DNA of 64,000 nucleotides from Coniferiporia sulphurascens. Its lineage: Eukaryota; Basidiomycota; Agaricomycetes; Hymenochaetales; Hymenochaetaceae. The notes under the pieces were generated by a model. The model searched no databases. It was not told where the DNA came from and saw only the letters and a list, made by a program, of their open reading frames with translations. The stretch covers positions 1,240,001 to 1,304,000 of the forward strand of contig NBBA01000005.1 of NCBI GenBank assembly GCA_002794785.1, in the 5' to 3' direction. Positions 11,731 to 24,556 of this stretch are shown here, piece by piece; position 1 is the stretch's first letter; each line of letters starts with the position of its first letter. The position numbers and the translations under genes are program-made.

Positions 11731-14492
11731 ATGGGCAACATCAGCGCAACGACGTTCGACTCCAAGCCAGTGTTGGACAGTGACCCTTGGCTTGAGCCCT
11801 TCCTTCCCGCAATTTCCCATCGCTACGACCGCTTCAAGCAATGGAAGGACACTATCTCGCAGCATGAGGGCGGCTATGAGTCATTCTCGAAGGGATACAC
11901 TAGATTTGGTTTGAATGTTGACGATAACGACGAGATCACCTACCGCGAATGGGCCCCAAATGCAAGGGAGGCCTTCTTGATTGGGGATTTCAGTGAGAGC
12001 TACCCTCTTTTATAATCCCATTCCATAGAAAAAGGCGACATTCGGACGCGCGCATATATCGAGTATGTGCCTTCGCATTAACACTCCTCCCCTTAGATGC
12101 TTGGGACAGGTCTACGCATCCAATGCATAAGGACTCCTTTGGAGTCTGGGAGATTAAGATACCCCCCGTGGCCCCCGGAACTCCTGCTATAGCGCATGAC
12201 TCTAAGATAAAGGTGAGCTGGCAATTCCGGAACCTCTACCCAATTAGTCGAACCGGGCAGAATAGCTTCCGTTTTAGAGGGTTTTTGCAGCTGTAGACGT
12301 TCGTATTTTAGAAGTTGAAGTTACGCCTATTTTTTATTTATTTTAAATTTTCACCACTCCGCAAAAAAGTTGGGATTATTGAGTTTATTTTTGGATCTAG
12401 ATTTCTATGAGCCTGCCAAATGGCGAGCGCATCGAGCGTCTGCCCGCCTGGATCAAACGTGTTACTCAAGATCTTTCTGTCTCGCCGATCTATGACGCGC
12501 GTTTCTGGAACCCACCTGCTTCCGAAAAATATGTCTTCAGGAACCAGAGTCCTCCTACGCCAGTTAGCACGAAGATTTACGAGGCGCATGTCGGGATATC
12601 AACTTCAGAGGGAAGAGTTGGTACGTACAAGGAATTCACGAAAGACGTCCTACCACGTATCAAAGCCTTGGGGTACAATACCATTCAGCTTATGGCAATC
12701 ATGGAGCATGCTTACTACGCATGTATGTTCGTTTCAATGGGCTGTATCGTTTAATGCCAAATTAAAAGAAGTGGACAGCTTTCGGTTACCAAGTGACCAG
12801 CTTTTTTGCTGCCAGCTCTCGCTATGGCACCCCCGAAGAGCTCAAGGAGCTCATTGATACAGCTCATGGGATGGGATTGACGGTTCTTCTAGACGTCATA
12901 CATTCACACGCATGCAAGAATGTGCTAGATGGTCTCAATCTCTTTGACGGTACCGATCATCTATATTTCCATGAAGGCAGTAAAGGACGCCATGAACTCT
13001 GGGATAGCCGTCTTTTCAATTACGGGAGTCACGAGGTTTTACGCTTCCTGCTGAGCAATCTCCGCTTTTATCTGGAAGAATACAAATTTGACGGCTTCAG
13101 ATTTGACGGGGTTACGAGCATGATGTACAGTCATCATGGTATCGGAACTGGTTTTTCTGGTGGCTATCATGAATACTTTGGAGATCAAGTGGACGAGGAA
13201 GGCGTCGTTTACTTGATGCTGGTTTGTTTAGCTTCTTTTTCAAAAGCAAGATGGGAATTTGATTATTTACTTCGGCAATTTAGGCAAATGACATGGTTCA
13301 TGATATGTATCCGGGAGCCATCACTATTGCAGAAGACGTCTCAGGCATGCCGCTATTATGTGCCCCCTCGCAGACTGGAGGAGTTGGCTTCAATTACCGC
13401 CTTTCCATGGCTATCCCTGATATGTGGATCAAGTTGCTTAAGCATAAAAAAGACGACGAATGGGACATGGGTAATATTGTTCATACGCTAATAAATAGGC
13501 GGCACGGCGAGAAGAGTATTGCATATGCTGAGAGTCATGACCAAGCACTTGTGGGAGACAAAACACTCGCTTTTTGGATGATGGACAAGGAGATGTGTAC
13601 GTCCCGTGATTATGGTAAAAGCTTCGGAAGGTGCACAAAACATATAAATCTGCTGTTTCAGATACGAACATGTCAGATATGACGGAACTGACCCCGGTCA
13701 TTGATCGGGGCCTTGCTTTGCACAAGATGATCCGGTACTTTCCACCTTCGAAACGAGGAATTTCGTGGCTTATTTTGATTCGCACGTTCCAGTCTACTCG
13801 TCCACTCGCTTGGCGGAGAGGGCTACTTGAATTTCGAAGGGAACGAGTTTGGCCATCCTGAGGTATGTAATTTTTTCTAGCTCATATTGTGTACTATTGT
13901 CTATGTTTTACTTTTGTAGTGGCTTGACTTTCCTCGCGCCGGTAACAGCAACTCGTTCCACTATGCTCGTAGGCAATGGAACGTGGCCGACGATCCGCTG
14001 TTGCGATACAAATACCTAAATAATTTCGATGCTGCCATGAACAATCTTGAATCAAAGTATGGATGGCTTGCAGCACCTCAGGTGAAATAGTTTGCCTTCA
14101 TCCGGAGCTTGTATTAATGAGTCCGGACGGCGCCCAAGCAGGCCTACGTCTCTTTGAAACACGAAGTCGACAAGGTCATCGTCTTTGAGCGCGCAGGCAT
14201 ACTTTTCATCTTCAATTTCAGTCCGACACAGTCTTTCACAGACTATCGCGTCGGTATAGAGGAGGCTGGCGAGTACTCGGTTGTCTTGTCGAGTGATGAG
14301 AAGCGCTTTGGTGGTCACGACCGTGTCGATACCGGCGTGAAACACTTTACAACGCCGATGACTTGGAATGGCAGAAAGAACTGGCTCCAGGTGAGCTTCC
14401 AGGCTCAGTCCGTTCATTCATCAAGAAACTTATAAGACCTTTTGCAGGTGTACATCCCATCCAGAACATGCCTCGTTCTGGCTAACCACTGA
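11731..14492 (+). CDS. GLC3: 1,4-alpha-glucan (glycogen) branching enzyme
   Basis: Ten exons (11731-11992, 12097-12212, 12401-12722, 12779-13221, 13284-13596, 13662-13734, 13793-13862, 13920-14081, 14142-14390, 14448-14492) sum to 684 aa, the usual size for eukaryotic GBE. An N-terminal CBM48-like module ([27 protein letters not shown]) precedes the GH13 barrel. Catalytic signatures are [16 protein letters not shown] (nucleophile Asp), [13 protein letters not shown] (acid/base Glu) and [14 protein letters not shown] (transition-state Asp). The enzyme cuts alpha-1,4 chains and transfers them to alpha-1,6 branch points in cytosolic glycogen synthesis. The C-terminus reads [18 protein letters not shown]. 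No catalytic residue appears lost. Confidence 0.96.
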
Positions 14493-14956
14493 GAAGCGTT
14501 TAATGCAGAGATTTGGCCACTGTCGCAGCGCTCGCAGATATGGACTCGGGAAAGAAGCCATGTACGAATAGAAAGCCCATGAGCGTATTACACTTTGTTG
14601 TCGCAATACGTCGCGAAGATTCGTTTTCGGACGATTGGATGCGAATTGGCAGAAAGTATCGTTTAAAGAATTTCTAAATATCGCCCCCCGATAATACCAT
14701 AGGTATTGGGGTGTTTGTACAATAAAAACGTGAGGACTGAGACGTAGGGAAAGAAATAAAGTCTGTGCACGGAAAAAAGCTCATAATAGTGACAAGCAAA
14801 TGATGATGAATAGCGCATTAGTGCAGACTGAGACAGAACAATGAAGAGCCTTCTGGGCCAGGTACTGGCCGCCATGAAATACAGAGTGCTGAGCAAACAG
14901 ACAGATAAACGAGGGAGAAACAGCGAAACCTTCGCACAATCGGCATACCCGGAATT
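14493..14956. other. Intergenic stretch between convergent 3' ends
   Basis: This lies between the stop codons of the branching enzyme (+) and the cyclin (-). It holds A/T-rich 3' flank sequence and no gene I can support. Confidence 0.5.
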
Positions 14957-16598
14957 CTAAGGGCCAGCAACCATATGCCTGTCTCCAGTGGATGCGGTAC
15001 TCCATCCGTGTTGCAAGGGGTGCTGAAGATCAATAGCTTGTCGATTTGAATCCGTTTCATTGTCGACCCCGATGTCACCCGCTTCATCGCTCGCGTCGTT
15101 GCTGAATAGGCTCTGAGTATCCGAGGATGCACAGGAGTGTGTCGGACGAATTGTCGGCTCGTCATCGGTCCCCGCATCAGTGTCTGTCTCGTAATAGACA
15201 CTACCCTCCTGATCGCGTTCGCCTTGTTCGTCCGGCAGGGCAACGGCGGAAACACTCGCCAAAGAACGTCTCGGAGTCATATTCCGTGGTACATGAGCAC
15301 CAGAATACGAAGCAATATCGCTCGAGATGACACCTCCAAACGCGTCAAACGCGCCCATGCTTTGCATAGGTCGCGAAGGGCCGGTCTCAGAAGACTCTGC
15401 CAAAGGAACTGACCATATCTCATCTTCGGGCGACCCTTGGGAAAACCGTATGAGCTGTTCCGCATAGCGCTGCATTTCATCGGTCGGAATAGCCAGCTGG
15501 AAGTCGTTAAGAAGCAAAAATTGCAACTCGAGCTGGTTTAGCTCCGCCTGAGGGAGTCCGCCAACCTTAAATGGAGGAGTAAATATGCATTCCAAGCGAA
15601 CAAGTGAAGGAGAAGAAGAAAGGAACTCCTTTCCAAGTTTTCCAGCTAAGGATTTCGTGACAAGAGGAGTAGTTGTCGCAAATGGAATGCAAAACCATCC
15701 TTATGATGCCGAAAACAAAATCAAAGCTACTCACTTTCGCATAGCGGGAATTCGTATAAAACACATCACTAAAGAATTTGCTGGCCACAGTTACCCCAGC
15801 GATGACTAGTCGATGCACGTTATAGGAGTCGATCACAAATCGACTGCCAGTCGCTTCCTGAGCAAGCTTTGACATTCGATCAAAATAGACCAGGAGTGAG
15901 ATGAAAACTTCGTTTGTGGTTGGACAGTAACGGAGAATACGAAGCAAGTATGCCTCCAGAGATATTGACGGAATATTACGCGCATGAAAGGTCAAAGGGG
16001 AAGTCGGAGTGGAAAGAGCGGCGCGCGAGGCAGTAAAAAGACTCTGCCATATTGGAGGATGGTCTGTACTGAGTGAAGATTGCGGCAAAGATTGTGATTC
16101 TGACGGTGAGGAAGTTGACAGTGCATCATTCGCGGCGGCAATTTGGTTCAAAAGCGACGCAAGCAAACGCAAAAGGTCAGGGGTAGGATAAGAATGAATG
16201 TCGACGGCGAAGTCGGCAACCGTCGACGAAGACGATATCGGCGGCATAATATTGAGAGCGTCCTGCTGAGTCGTCTGAGGTTCTACCGGCCTTGAGGATG
16301 AAGCACTGGGCTGAGACGTTTCGTGTCTCGGTGCTAACAGTATTTCCGTGCGAGAGAGCGAGGTTTGTGGATTTGGGCGTGAGACGTCTGACTGGACAAC
16401 AATATTACTTGAAGAAGCCGAAGAGGAGGTCGATATTAACGATGATGATGACGAAGAAGAGGTGGATGAGCCCAGCGCCGTCGAGGATGGGGCTCGACGA
16501 GCAGCAGGTTTGGAGCGAGTCGCTGGTGTTTTACTCGCTGAAGCTGGTACACTGTGCGAGGACGTATGATCATGCAACGGCGGAGCCAAAGCTAGCAT
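14957..16598 (-). CDS. PHO80-type (Pcl family) cyclin
   Basis: Two exons (16598-15735 and 15565-14957) give 490 aa. The first 170 residues are Ser/Thr-rich and disordered, with poly-Ser runs. The cyclin box follows: SLEAYLLRILRYCPTTNEVF, FDRMSKL, NVHRLVIAGVTVASKFFSD and YTNSRYAKVGGLPQAELNQL, the last spanning the intron, then LELQFLLLNDFQLAIP. These are hallmarks of Pho80/Pcl cyclins that activate Pho85-type CDKs in phosphate, glycogen and polarity control. The tail is acidic. The ATG at 16598 (MLALAPP) is the first ATG in frame. The neighbour is glycogen branching enzyme; Pho85-Pcl pairs regulate glycogen synthesis in yeast, but proximity alone is weak evidence for a link here. Confidence 0.88.
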
Positions 16599-17038
16599 CG
16601 TGAATGTCAAGTGCGTTTGAGGGATTGCGTCGTGCTGAGCAGCGTTTGGCGAGCAAGTAGTCGACGATGTTTAATGTGTTGGGAGAGCGGGAGAGCAATT
16701 CGCGACAAGCAAAAAAGCAAAGTGTGTTTGCTGACTAAGCTGTCTAACCCCTCCACTTCCCGACACTACATGACCACGTGCTTCACGTGCTATGATGTTC
16801 CCGTCGGATGAGACTACTCAGCAAGAACAATTGAATTTCGGATGATACATAGCGCAACTGCGCCTCAAGAGCGAGACATTGTCTGACGATTCCATTATAC
16901 GCATTAGCATCTTGTCGGGAAGATGCATTCATAGGAGGAAACTGGCATTTATGCACGTAGTAATACTAAAGCAACAAATAGGACTGGTCCCGCATACGTG
17001 CAAGTGCCAAAAGTGGTTACAAACGATGGACTAGTACA
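16599..17038. other. Intergenic stretch, cyclin promoter region
   Basis: This is the 5' flank of the cyclin gene and the 3' flank of the SDR gene, both on the minus strand. No coding signal is seen. Confidence 0.5.
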
Positions 17039-18737
17039 TCACTCCGCTTTAGCATGGCCATTGAACGCTGCCTGGCTTTGGACTTTAGTCTGAGACTCCT
17101 CAGGTCTTCGCCCGGAAACCTTGACAAACCCTTCCATTGCATAATCTGCTCCCGCCATCTAACACATGTATTTTTTAAATTCGCACCCAAAAGGACTGAC
17201 CGCTGTATGATCACTCACCCATTGAAACAAATCACGTAAGTAGCTTGGAAGTACCGTCACCCATCTGACGAAGTGCGTATAAAACGGCAAGAAAATCGTC
17301 CTTGACTCTCGCTCATCTATGGCCGCAATGACTGCCTTTGCAATGGAATAAGGTGGAACGGAAGGTGCAAAGAACCGGTGGAACCATGATGATGGAAGAT
17401 TCATCTTTGAAAACAAGGGCGTCATAGTATGTCCAGCCAGCACGAGGGTCGTCTTAACATCTGGTGTCTTGTATCTGGACAAGTAGAGATCAAACACGCT
17501 CCTATCTGCACAAAGAAAGACACGTACCGCTTGTCCAACTCATATCTCAATGACTCAGATAAGTTCACAAGGGCTGCTTTAGATGCAGAGTAGTCGGCTG
17601 AGGAGGATTCTTAAAGGTCTGCATCACAAATGTGCGATTTATACTTACTCATCTGAGCAGCACCAACAAGACCGAGAACAGAAGATAGAGTGACCTGAAG
17701 GAGCAAAGTTGAATTAGACACAAATAAGACAACGAAGCAGACAAAAGCTAAAAGCGTACGATGTGTCCAGTTTTTTGTTTGACCATTTCCGGAAGGAAAC
17801 TCTTGAGCGTCCAAAAATGAGCTAGGACGTTGACATCCAGCGTCCTTGAAATGAATAGTATAAGTCCCGAGAAAGGCGACGTGGAGGCAAATAAAACGAA
17901 CTGCTTGACGTCTTCGGGACTGAGGTCGAGAAGGAGTTTGCCTTGTACGACGCCAGCATTGTTGATGAGGACAGTAGGGTGTCCAATCTGTGTATATTTA
18001 GTGCATGTACGATAAAAGTGGCAGAACCTTACTTCTTCGACAATCGTCTTTGAAACAGCCTCTACCTCCTCCCATTTGGAGACATCGCACTTGTAATAAG
18101 TGATATTATCTGTAGGAGATATCTAGCACAGAGTAGGCCATGAAATACAGCGAACTGACAGTTCTCCGTAACGATAGGCTTTACGTCCAGGACAATGGTC
18201 GTGACGTTTCGCACGGCCAACGTGTTTGCAATCAATTCCCCGATGCCAGATGCACCTGATTATAGACGTTAGTCAAGGGAAACTGAATGCAATTTGGACG
18301 GACCTCCAGTGACAACTACGATCTGTTCACCCCAGTCCAGGCGCTTCGGAGCGAAGAAAATATTCCCGCCATTCCTGTACAGGCGGGAAAGCCATTTGAG
18401 TAGCCCTGCGAAACGTAGAGGGAACGAAATTGGAGAATAGTAGAGGTTGAAGCGCTGCGGAAGACTCACAGAAAGTCGAAACTACGCAGAAATAGATAGT
18501 AGAATAAATGAAGACGGGGGAGTCAAATTCGAGACCCTGAAACCTGTAAAAAATGGGAATGAAGAATATAAAGAAAGGACCTGCGCCGACGTGTTGATTG
18601 GATAAGAAAACTGCCGGGAAGGAACAGGAAGACAAGAATGCTCAACTGAAAGCGGTTTGAATGAGCACCTTTGCAACTAGATCGACATCGACATTGTCAA
18701 ATACTTGTGTTGGTTCCCTCTGGTCAACAGAGTCCAT
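17039..18737 (-). CDS. Short-chain dehydrogenase/reductase, membrane-anchored (SDR16C-like)
   Basis: About eleven short exons assemble into a protein of roughly 370 aa. The start MDSVDQREPTQVFDNVDVDL leads into a hydrophobic anchor (SPFFIFFIPIFYRFQGL, FDSPVFIYSTIYFCVVSTF). The Rossmann fold shows GEQIVVVTGGASGIGELIAN (TGxxxGxG), the cofactor strand TIVLDVKP, LINNAGVV, catalytic Ser in IVTLSSVLG, and YSASK (YxxxK). The C-terminus continues HTMTPLFSKM and ends GHAKAE. The layout matches the SDR16C group (RDH10, DHRS3, HSD17B11), membrane enzymes acting on retinoid- or sterol-like alcohols. The substrate here is unknown. It is divergent from MRC1 with 234 bp between starts. Splice sites were chosen by frame and consensus, so a micro-shift at one boundary is possible. 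Confidence 0.85.
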
Positions 18738-18971
18738 ACTGGTCGTAGGGTGGGGGTAGGTGAAAGATGAAAGATGAAAGGCGCTGCCTGTTGGAACGAA
18801 ATGATGATCTTTTCAGAGGCGAGACGCGGTAACGACGAAAAGAGAAGAGATAAGATAATGGTGAACCCATAAGTGGAAGTAGGCCACATCCGTGGCAGGC
18901 CGCGCCTCTCGCGTGCCTCCGCGTCCGTCCGTCCCACCGTTCATTCCCGGCATAATCGACGCGTTTGCGAC

Positions 18972-21900
18972 ATGGACACGCCGTCGTCAATGCTCATGCG
19001 CGTCGAGGACGCGTCGCAAGGACCTCCCGTGAAGGTAAAGAGGACCTACGGACGAAAGAAGGAGACAGCAAACGCGTTTCTTGACACAGCATCAGACTCG
19101 GACGCTGTAGTGCCGATGCTCCCAGACCCTGCGAGGGACGCTGACCCGTTAGACGACCCTCCCTCACACATGTCACCTACAATGCCGCGCAGGGATGTGT
19201 CAGACTTGTTTGGGTGGAAGAAGAAGCTTGCAGAGATTGACGAACAATTCGACGACGACCACTTTCAAGTTCCGAGGAAATACGACGCGTCCCACACCCA
19301 TGACAATGATCTCAAGGGCTCTGGCTCTGCTCAATCAATCTCCACGGATGGCGACTCGTTCGACACACATGACGATTCACTTCTTTCGCTCTCGATGCCT
19401 CCTGTCACATCCTCTCAGTCCGACCCTCCATCCCCGGCTCTTGCTCGATCAGTTCATCCGGGCAGGAAGTCAGTCATTGTCGAAACTGACTCTTCTGACA
19501 GCGAAGTACCTTTCAGAGGACGGAACACTGGTGCAGCGTCGTCTCAAGCACATTCCGCGGCTCCCCCGAGTCCGGATGCAGAGCCAACGACTGAGGGGGA
19601 AACCGCGGGACACATCAATTCTGGAGGAAAGTCCGCGACTAAAAATGCGGAAGGTCGCGTCGTCCCCCGAAAAAGTAGTAGTAGCAAGCCGAAGGGAAAG
19701 ACTAACGCAATTAAGGTAGCAGACTGAACATTCTAATTCAACAATTTGCTTAGCGCTTATCTTTCCGCAGAAACTTAGCAGGAAGGAGGAAAAGGAGTCC
19801 AGAAAGGCTCACGCTCGTATAATGGCAGACCAGAGGATCTCGGTCACGAAACGGGCTGAGCAGTTTACAATAAACGATTTGCTCGGGAAGCTGCAGTGAG
19901 TAATTATTAGTCTACTCTACACAATTACGACTCGATAATGAACATGTTTGGTAGACACACGCAACGCCCAACCATTGGGTTTAAGGTCCACGTTGCTTCG
20001 TCCGATCCAATCCAAGATTTTACTTCTTCGCCTATGTTGAAACCCACGGATACTCTTATCAACCTTCAGACCATGGCTGGGTCGTCTGGACTTAAAGGTA
20101 ATTCAGATGAGGAACATAATGAGCGGGAAAAGCATCCAGAAAGCGGCAAAAAGGAGGACACTGGCGTCCAGCGCAGGAAAAACTTAGCTTTGGCGAAACG
20201 CCGCGCGCTCGAAGCGAAAGTAGAGGGGGACCTGACTGATACTGATGATGATGACCTAGAAGTTGTCGAAGGATCTATTCATGTTGAAACCTTATCTAGG
20301 CGTTCGAAGGCGGCAACCGACTACGAAAAAAGATTGGCAAACGTCGCTGGGTACCGCATGGGGGGGACAAATAGGCATTCTTTACCCGAGATTCCCGAGG
20401 GCAGTCAAGGTGAAAAGGTTTTGAAGCTCGCCGCGAAGTCAGCTTTCGGTGACCGATATACACGACGGACCAGCACCGCAGTAGGGCATCGCGGTTTACA
20501 ATCTGCAATGCTCAAGAAGGCGTCGAAGCAGAGCATGGCACTGACTAGAGAAAAGGAGGAAGAGTGGCAGCGGCGCGGAGGGAAGCTATCGGGTAGGCAA
20601 CGCATCGAATCTTTAGATGAGTCTTTCTCGATTCAACGCCTTGCGGAGGAATTGGCTCTTAGGAAAAGTCAAACGGAATGGGACGACGATATACCGGACG
20701 CGGTCACCCGTAGCAGGCCCAACTCGGATGACAGTGATGATGAGGATTGGAATCCCGAAAGTCATGTACTCTCAAGCCCAACTGCCGGCAAAAACCTCGG
20801 CGCATCTACTGAAGAGGTTCTTGGGGGCGATGTGGCCGGCATTGACTTCCACAATCAAGATAAACGCGCGCCGCAGCAAGCTTCTGATACCGAAGGGGAG
20901 CACAATCCTGAAAAAGGACTTCGAAAACCGTGGCGTACCGTCAGTCGTATGGTTATGTCTGATTCAGAGGAAGAAGAAACTGGCAAGCTCCGCCGTAAGG
21001 GCCGGGTTCTCGTACCAGATACATCCATGATCATGAGCGATCTTGGACGTGGGGATTCAATTTCGCCGTTGAACGAAAGTGTGCTCGACGAAGAAAACAA
21101 GGAGAACGATACTCGACTGTTATTTGAAATTGGCGAAGATAAGGAGAATCTTGTCATGCCACTTAGTCCTTCGGTCGAAATAAGCAGTCGCCAGCCGAGA
21201 GGTAGTTTGCTTGTTGAAGGGACTGGTAGATCGTCAGTTTCCCCAAGCGCAGGTACACACAGAAAACGCAAGCCGCTCCAATTGAGAAAAAAAGACGATA
21301 TTGATGATCCATTTGCTTCCCGTTCGTCAATTATTGGTAACTCTCCGAAAGCTTCCCGAATGCCATCTACCTCGCCGAGCATAAGGGGGCATTTACCGCC
21401 TGACTTCGGTTGGGAAGCGCAAGGATTTTCACAGCTCTTTGACGACGATGACAATGCTACATATGTTGACAAAAGCACGTCATTAAATGGGCCCCTTAAG
21501 CCAGGATTCCAATTCCAGATTGGTCAGAAAGCGGTTGACTTTCCTCTCCAACCATCATTTGAACCAAAACCTGTTAAGTCCGCCAGCTTGTCAGACATGT
21601 TTTCTTCAGAGTCACAGGTATGTAAAAATTTGATTGAAACACGATGTGGCTAAAATTCTAAAATTGTGGAATTTTACCTAAAAGCCTCGCCTTGCCCCTC
21701 GAATTCAACGTCCAGGAGATGATGAAGGGTTTTCTCTGACTCTGGATACGAAGCTGCAACCCGCCCTTGAAGTTACGACACAGGTCCGACGAAAAGCCGA
21801 CGCCATATTTGAGAAAGAGCAAGATTATCTCCTCGAAGATGCAAGTGACAAACGTCCTAATAATGGGCAAGAACTGTATGTTACTGAAAACGGGTGTGTT

Positions 21901-23569
21901 TTCTCTCTTCTTTCATATTTGCATTACTTAGACACATTGAACAATTATCTTTTAAAGACTACTCACTCAAACCAAGCCAGAGGGCTCAACCCCAGTGGTA
22001 TACCGTTCCTGGACGCCGTCGCAGAAACCAACTACCATCGCTTCCCAGGCGACTGCTCCACCTACGACTCAGCGCATACCTCTCAGCACACTCTCCTTCA
22101 CCTCTGAGACTTCCAGCCCTTCTCAAGATCGCCTGTCTCGCTTAGTCAAGGGCAAAGGACGAGCCCGATCACCGGCGAATGGAAGCGAGCTTCCGGTATC
22201 TGGACCTAACCCAAGACACGTCTCAAATGCTTTTACAGAACTTTTGAAAGCGTCGAAAAAGCAGAAGAGCTCAGAAAAGAAAAAGCTTGAGAAATCGGAG
22301 TACGTCGAGGGAGAGGCGTTGGAATCAGATGAGGACGAATTGTTCGGTTTTGGCGGAGCCAAAAAAGATGATGATGGTGAAAGCGACGATGAAGACCCGG
22401 ACGCAGTCGTGGAGGACCTCGTTGACGACACTGTCATGGACACTGAAGAGCTCGCTGAGGAAAGGGTTCTAGAAAAAGTCAAGTGAGTCCTATAATACCT
22501 CCTTGAGAAGGAAGACATCTCAGAGTCTTGAACCTGTAGAGAACAAACTGAACAAGATGATGCGGCTCTACAAAAGTATCACCAAGCTGCTATCGAGGGC
22601 AAATACCGCAGCAAGCGACGTATGGGTGGAGTTGTTATGGATGATAGCGATTCCGAAGACGACGAAGACGAAGAAGCCCGCAGGCTTCGACAGCGCATGC
22701 ATAAGAAACGCAGGATCGAAGGTGACTCACTAGAAGCTCTCAGTGCGTCGTTTTCACAATGGACTTTGGTCGGTTGATTCTGTGCTAATATAATACCGGC
22801 TCCAGGCAAGGATGAAAGGTCCCGCGCTTTCTATGAGGCCTATCAACGTGATGTCCAAGATGATGATAACGAAGACTTCGCCCATCTAGCGAAAGATGAT
22901 ATGGACGTCACTGATGAAAGAGGCGAGAGTGAACAACCTGAGGTTGTCTCTACGTCAGAAATACAGTCGAGACTGCGGGAAGTTGCTCGTCAACAAAAAG
23001 GAAGAGAGAAGGTATGAACATTTCATATCTGCGTATACGGATGAAAAATAAATTCGTTTATCCTTTCTTTGACGTACGTAGGAGGATAGTTTTGATCCCG
23101 AAGACGCTGACTGGGCACAGCCGCTTGCTTTGAGCGACGACGAATTCAACGTGAAGGAAGTTGACGACCGTTCTAAAAAACCAGCCCCCCGTCGGCCCGT
23201 CTTCGGCAGGATGGATATTGTGGACCTTGATGAATCAGTATGCTTTCCCTTCGTTTTCGGGTCTTTCTAATAAGAAAGCTGACTTTTTTCGTCGCTTAGC
23301 TGCCTACGCGGTCTAACGCATGGAGTGATGTTCAGCTCGCCGCTTGGAGAAAGGAACAGGGTGGCCGTAACTTGGGCACAGGAGGAACACGGGGAGCAAT
23401 TACCGTCACCGGTCACGGCTCTGGCGGCGCTGCCAGTCGGAGGGGCCCGCCCGTATCAAGAACACCCCTACCTGCAGTGGGAGAAACCCAGTCGGAGCAG
23501 CGCAAAGTCGTGAAAACGACAAGCGTGCTCGCGAAAATATCAGACAAGCACAGCCGTTTTGGACTGTAG
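18972..23569 (+). CDS. MRC1: Mrc1/claspin-like replication checkpoint mediator
   Basis: Nine exons give roughly 1,350 aa, highly charged and rich in Ser-Asp/Glu. Recognisable blocks are VKRTYGRKKE near the start, SDLFGWKKKLAEID, and KLSRKEEKESRKAHARIMAD followed by RPTIGFKVHVASSDPIQDF. An acidic central region precedes the Mrc1-like C-terminus, with ESDEDELFGFGGAKKDDD, DSFDPEDADWAQPL and SDVQLAAWRKEQGGR. Mrc1 travels with the replisome, links Pol epsilon to the helicase and carries the checkpoint signal to Rad53/Cds1 through S/TQ phosphorylation. The ATG at 18972 (MDTPSS) was preferred; an in-frame ATG at 18873 would add 33 Arg-rich residues and cannot be excluded. The 3' end lies only 42 bp from the converging minus-strand gene. 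Confidence 0.85.
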
Positions 23570-23611
23570 CCTGCGGAACCAAACATACCACATTCCGTCT
23601 TTGCCTAATAC

Positions 23612-24273
23612 TTATTGATTATTCTTCTTGCCGATATCCACACACTCATGTGTCACAATGCTATCGAGGTTCGCTCGTCCAAAATGTAATAACGTGCTCG
23701 CGTCCCATATTTCAACAGATATCATATCGCTAATACAATGCGAGTGTCTTCCATAAGGTATATAAAGTATAATCGCCACAAGTGCTAGTGCGCCTGCTTT
23801 CCGAACCTCATCCACGTGAAAGCGCGTGGTCGCTGGGGCAGAAATATGTTCGTGCGAGACGGACAACGAGCATGACGAACGTGCCCTGGCCTTCGTTTTT
23901 TCTGGCCATTCTGGTTTATCTACAGAAGATATATTCAGATAGTGTTCGGGAGAAAATATGATAGGAAAAGTGCCTTGTGTCTAAGCATAATCAACTTTGC
24001 CATGCATACTGGAGGTCCAGTCTCGCGCACCGGATTTCCTGCAGCGTAGAGCATGTCAGACACGACCTGCCTGGAGGTACACCGACACAAGCGCAAATAC
24101 GAGTGCCGAATCAAAAAATCGAGATACGTACTGAGCGCAACGAGGTTGATATCGTGCATTCCGTAGTCGCTCCCGTCGTCACCGACGTTGAAGGCTTTCC
24201 AGGCTTGCTCGGGCATGAGGATGCAGGGAAGAGCAAGAAGGGCGAAGAAAAGGGCGAGAAGCATGACGACCAT
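23612..24273 (-). CDS. Small predicted membrane protein, unknown function
   Basis: The start MVVMLLALFFALLALPCIL is a strong hydrophobic segment, followed by PEQAWKAFNVGDDGSDYGMH. An intron beginning GTACGT leads to RQVVSDMLYAAGNPVRETGP. The last part, read as DKPEWPEKTKARARS through AGALALVAIILYIPYG, holds a second hydrophobic helix. The second intron is unclear: with the best donor (CCA|GTATGC), the obvious acceptor TTCTGTAG puts the last exon in a poorer frame. Keeping the good frame needs a weak acceptor a little further on. This may be an annotation puzzle, a frameshift or a wrong exon. I do not recognise the family. Confidence 0.5.
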
Positions 24274-24556
24274 GGTGCTGAACGGTCCCGCCGCCGCGGG
24301 GCGTTGGGGGGACCAGCTTGGGAGGTGGGGGACGAACGAAAGGAGTGGGCTGGAAAACGAGCGACTGGCAGCGGCTAACGCGGATTCTAATAAGTTGGAA
24401 GTTGATCCTGTCAAGCGGCGGGCACGTATAGGGCGGGATTTGCTGACTAAGCATATTCTTATCGGAACAACAGGTCAGCCGCCGGGAACACACGAGTTTC
24501 AAGTTGCATCCTTCCGTCCGAGTCCTATTTTAATACAAATTTCTTCCTTCTCTAAA

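Noticed and set aside
14492..14957. Functional link between the PHO80-like cyclin and glycogen branching enzyme
   Set aside because: Yeast Pho85 cyclins affect glycogen metabolism, but convergent adjacency of two genes is not evidence of a cluster.
20855..21478. 207-residue minus-strand frame inside MRC1
   Set aside because: Antisense shadow of an acidic coding exon; Ser/Arg-rich by complement only.
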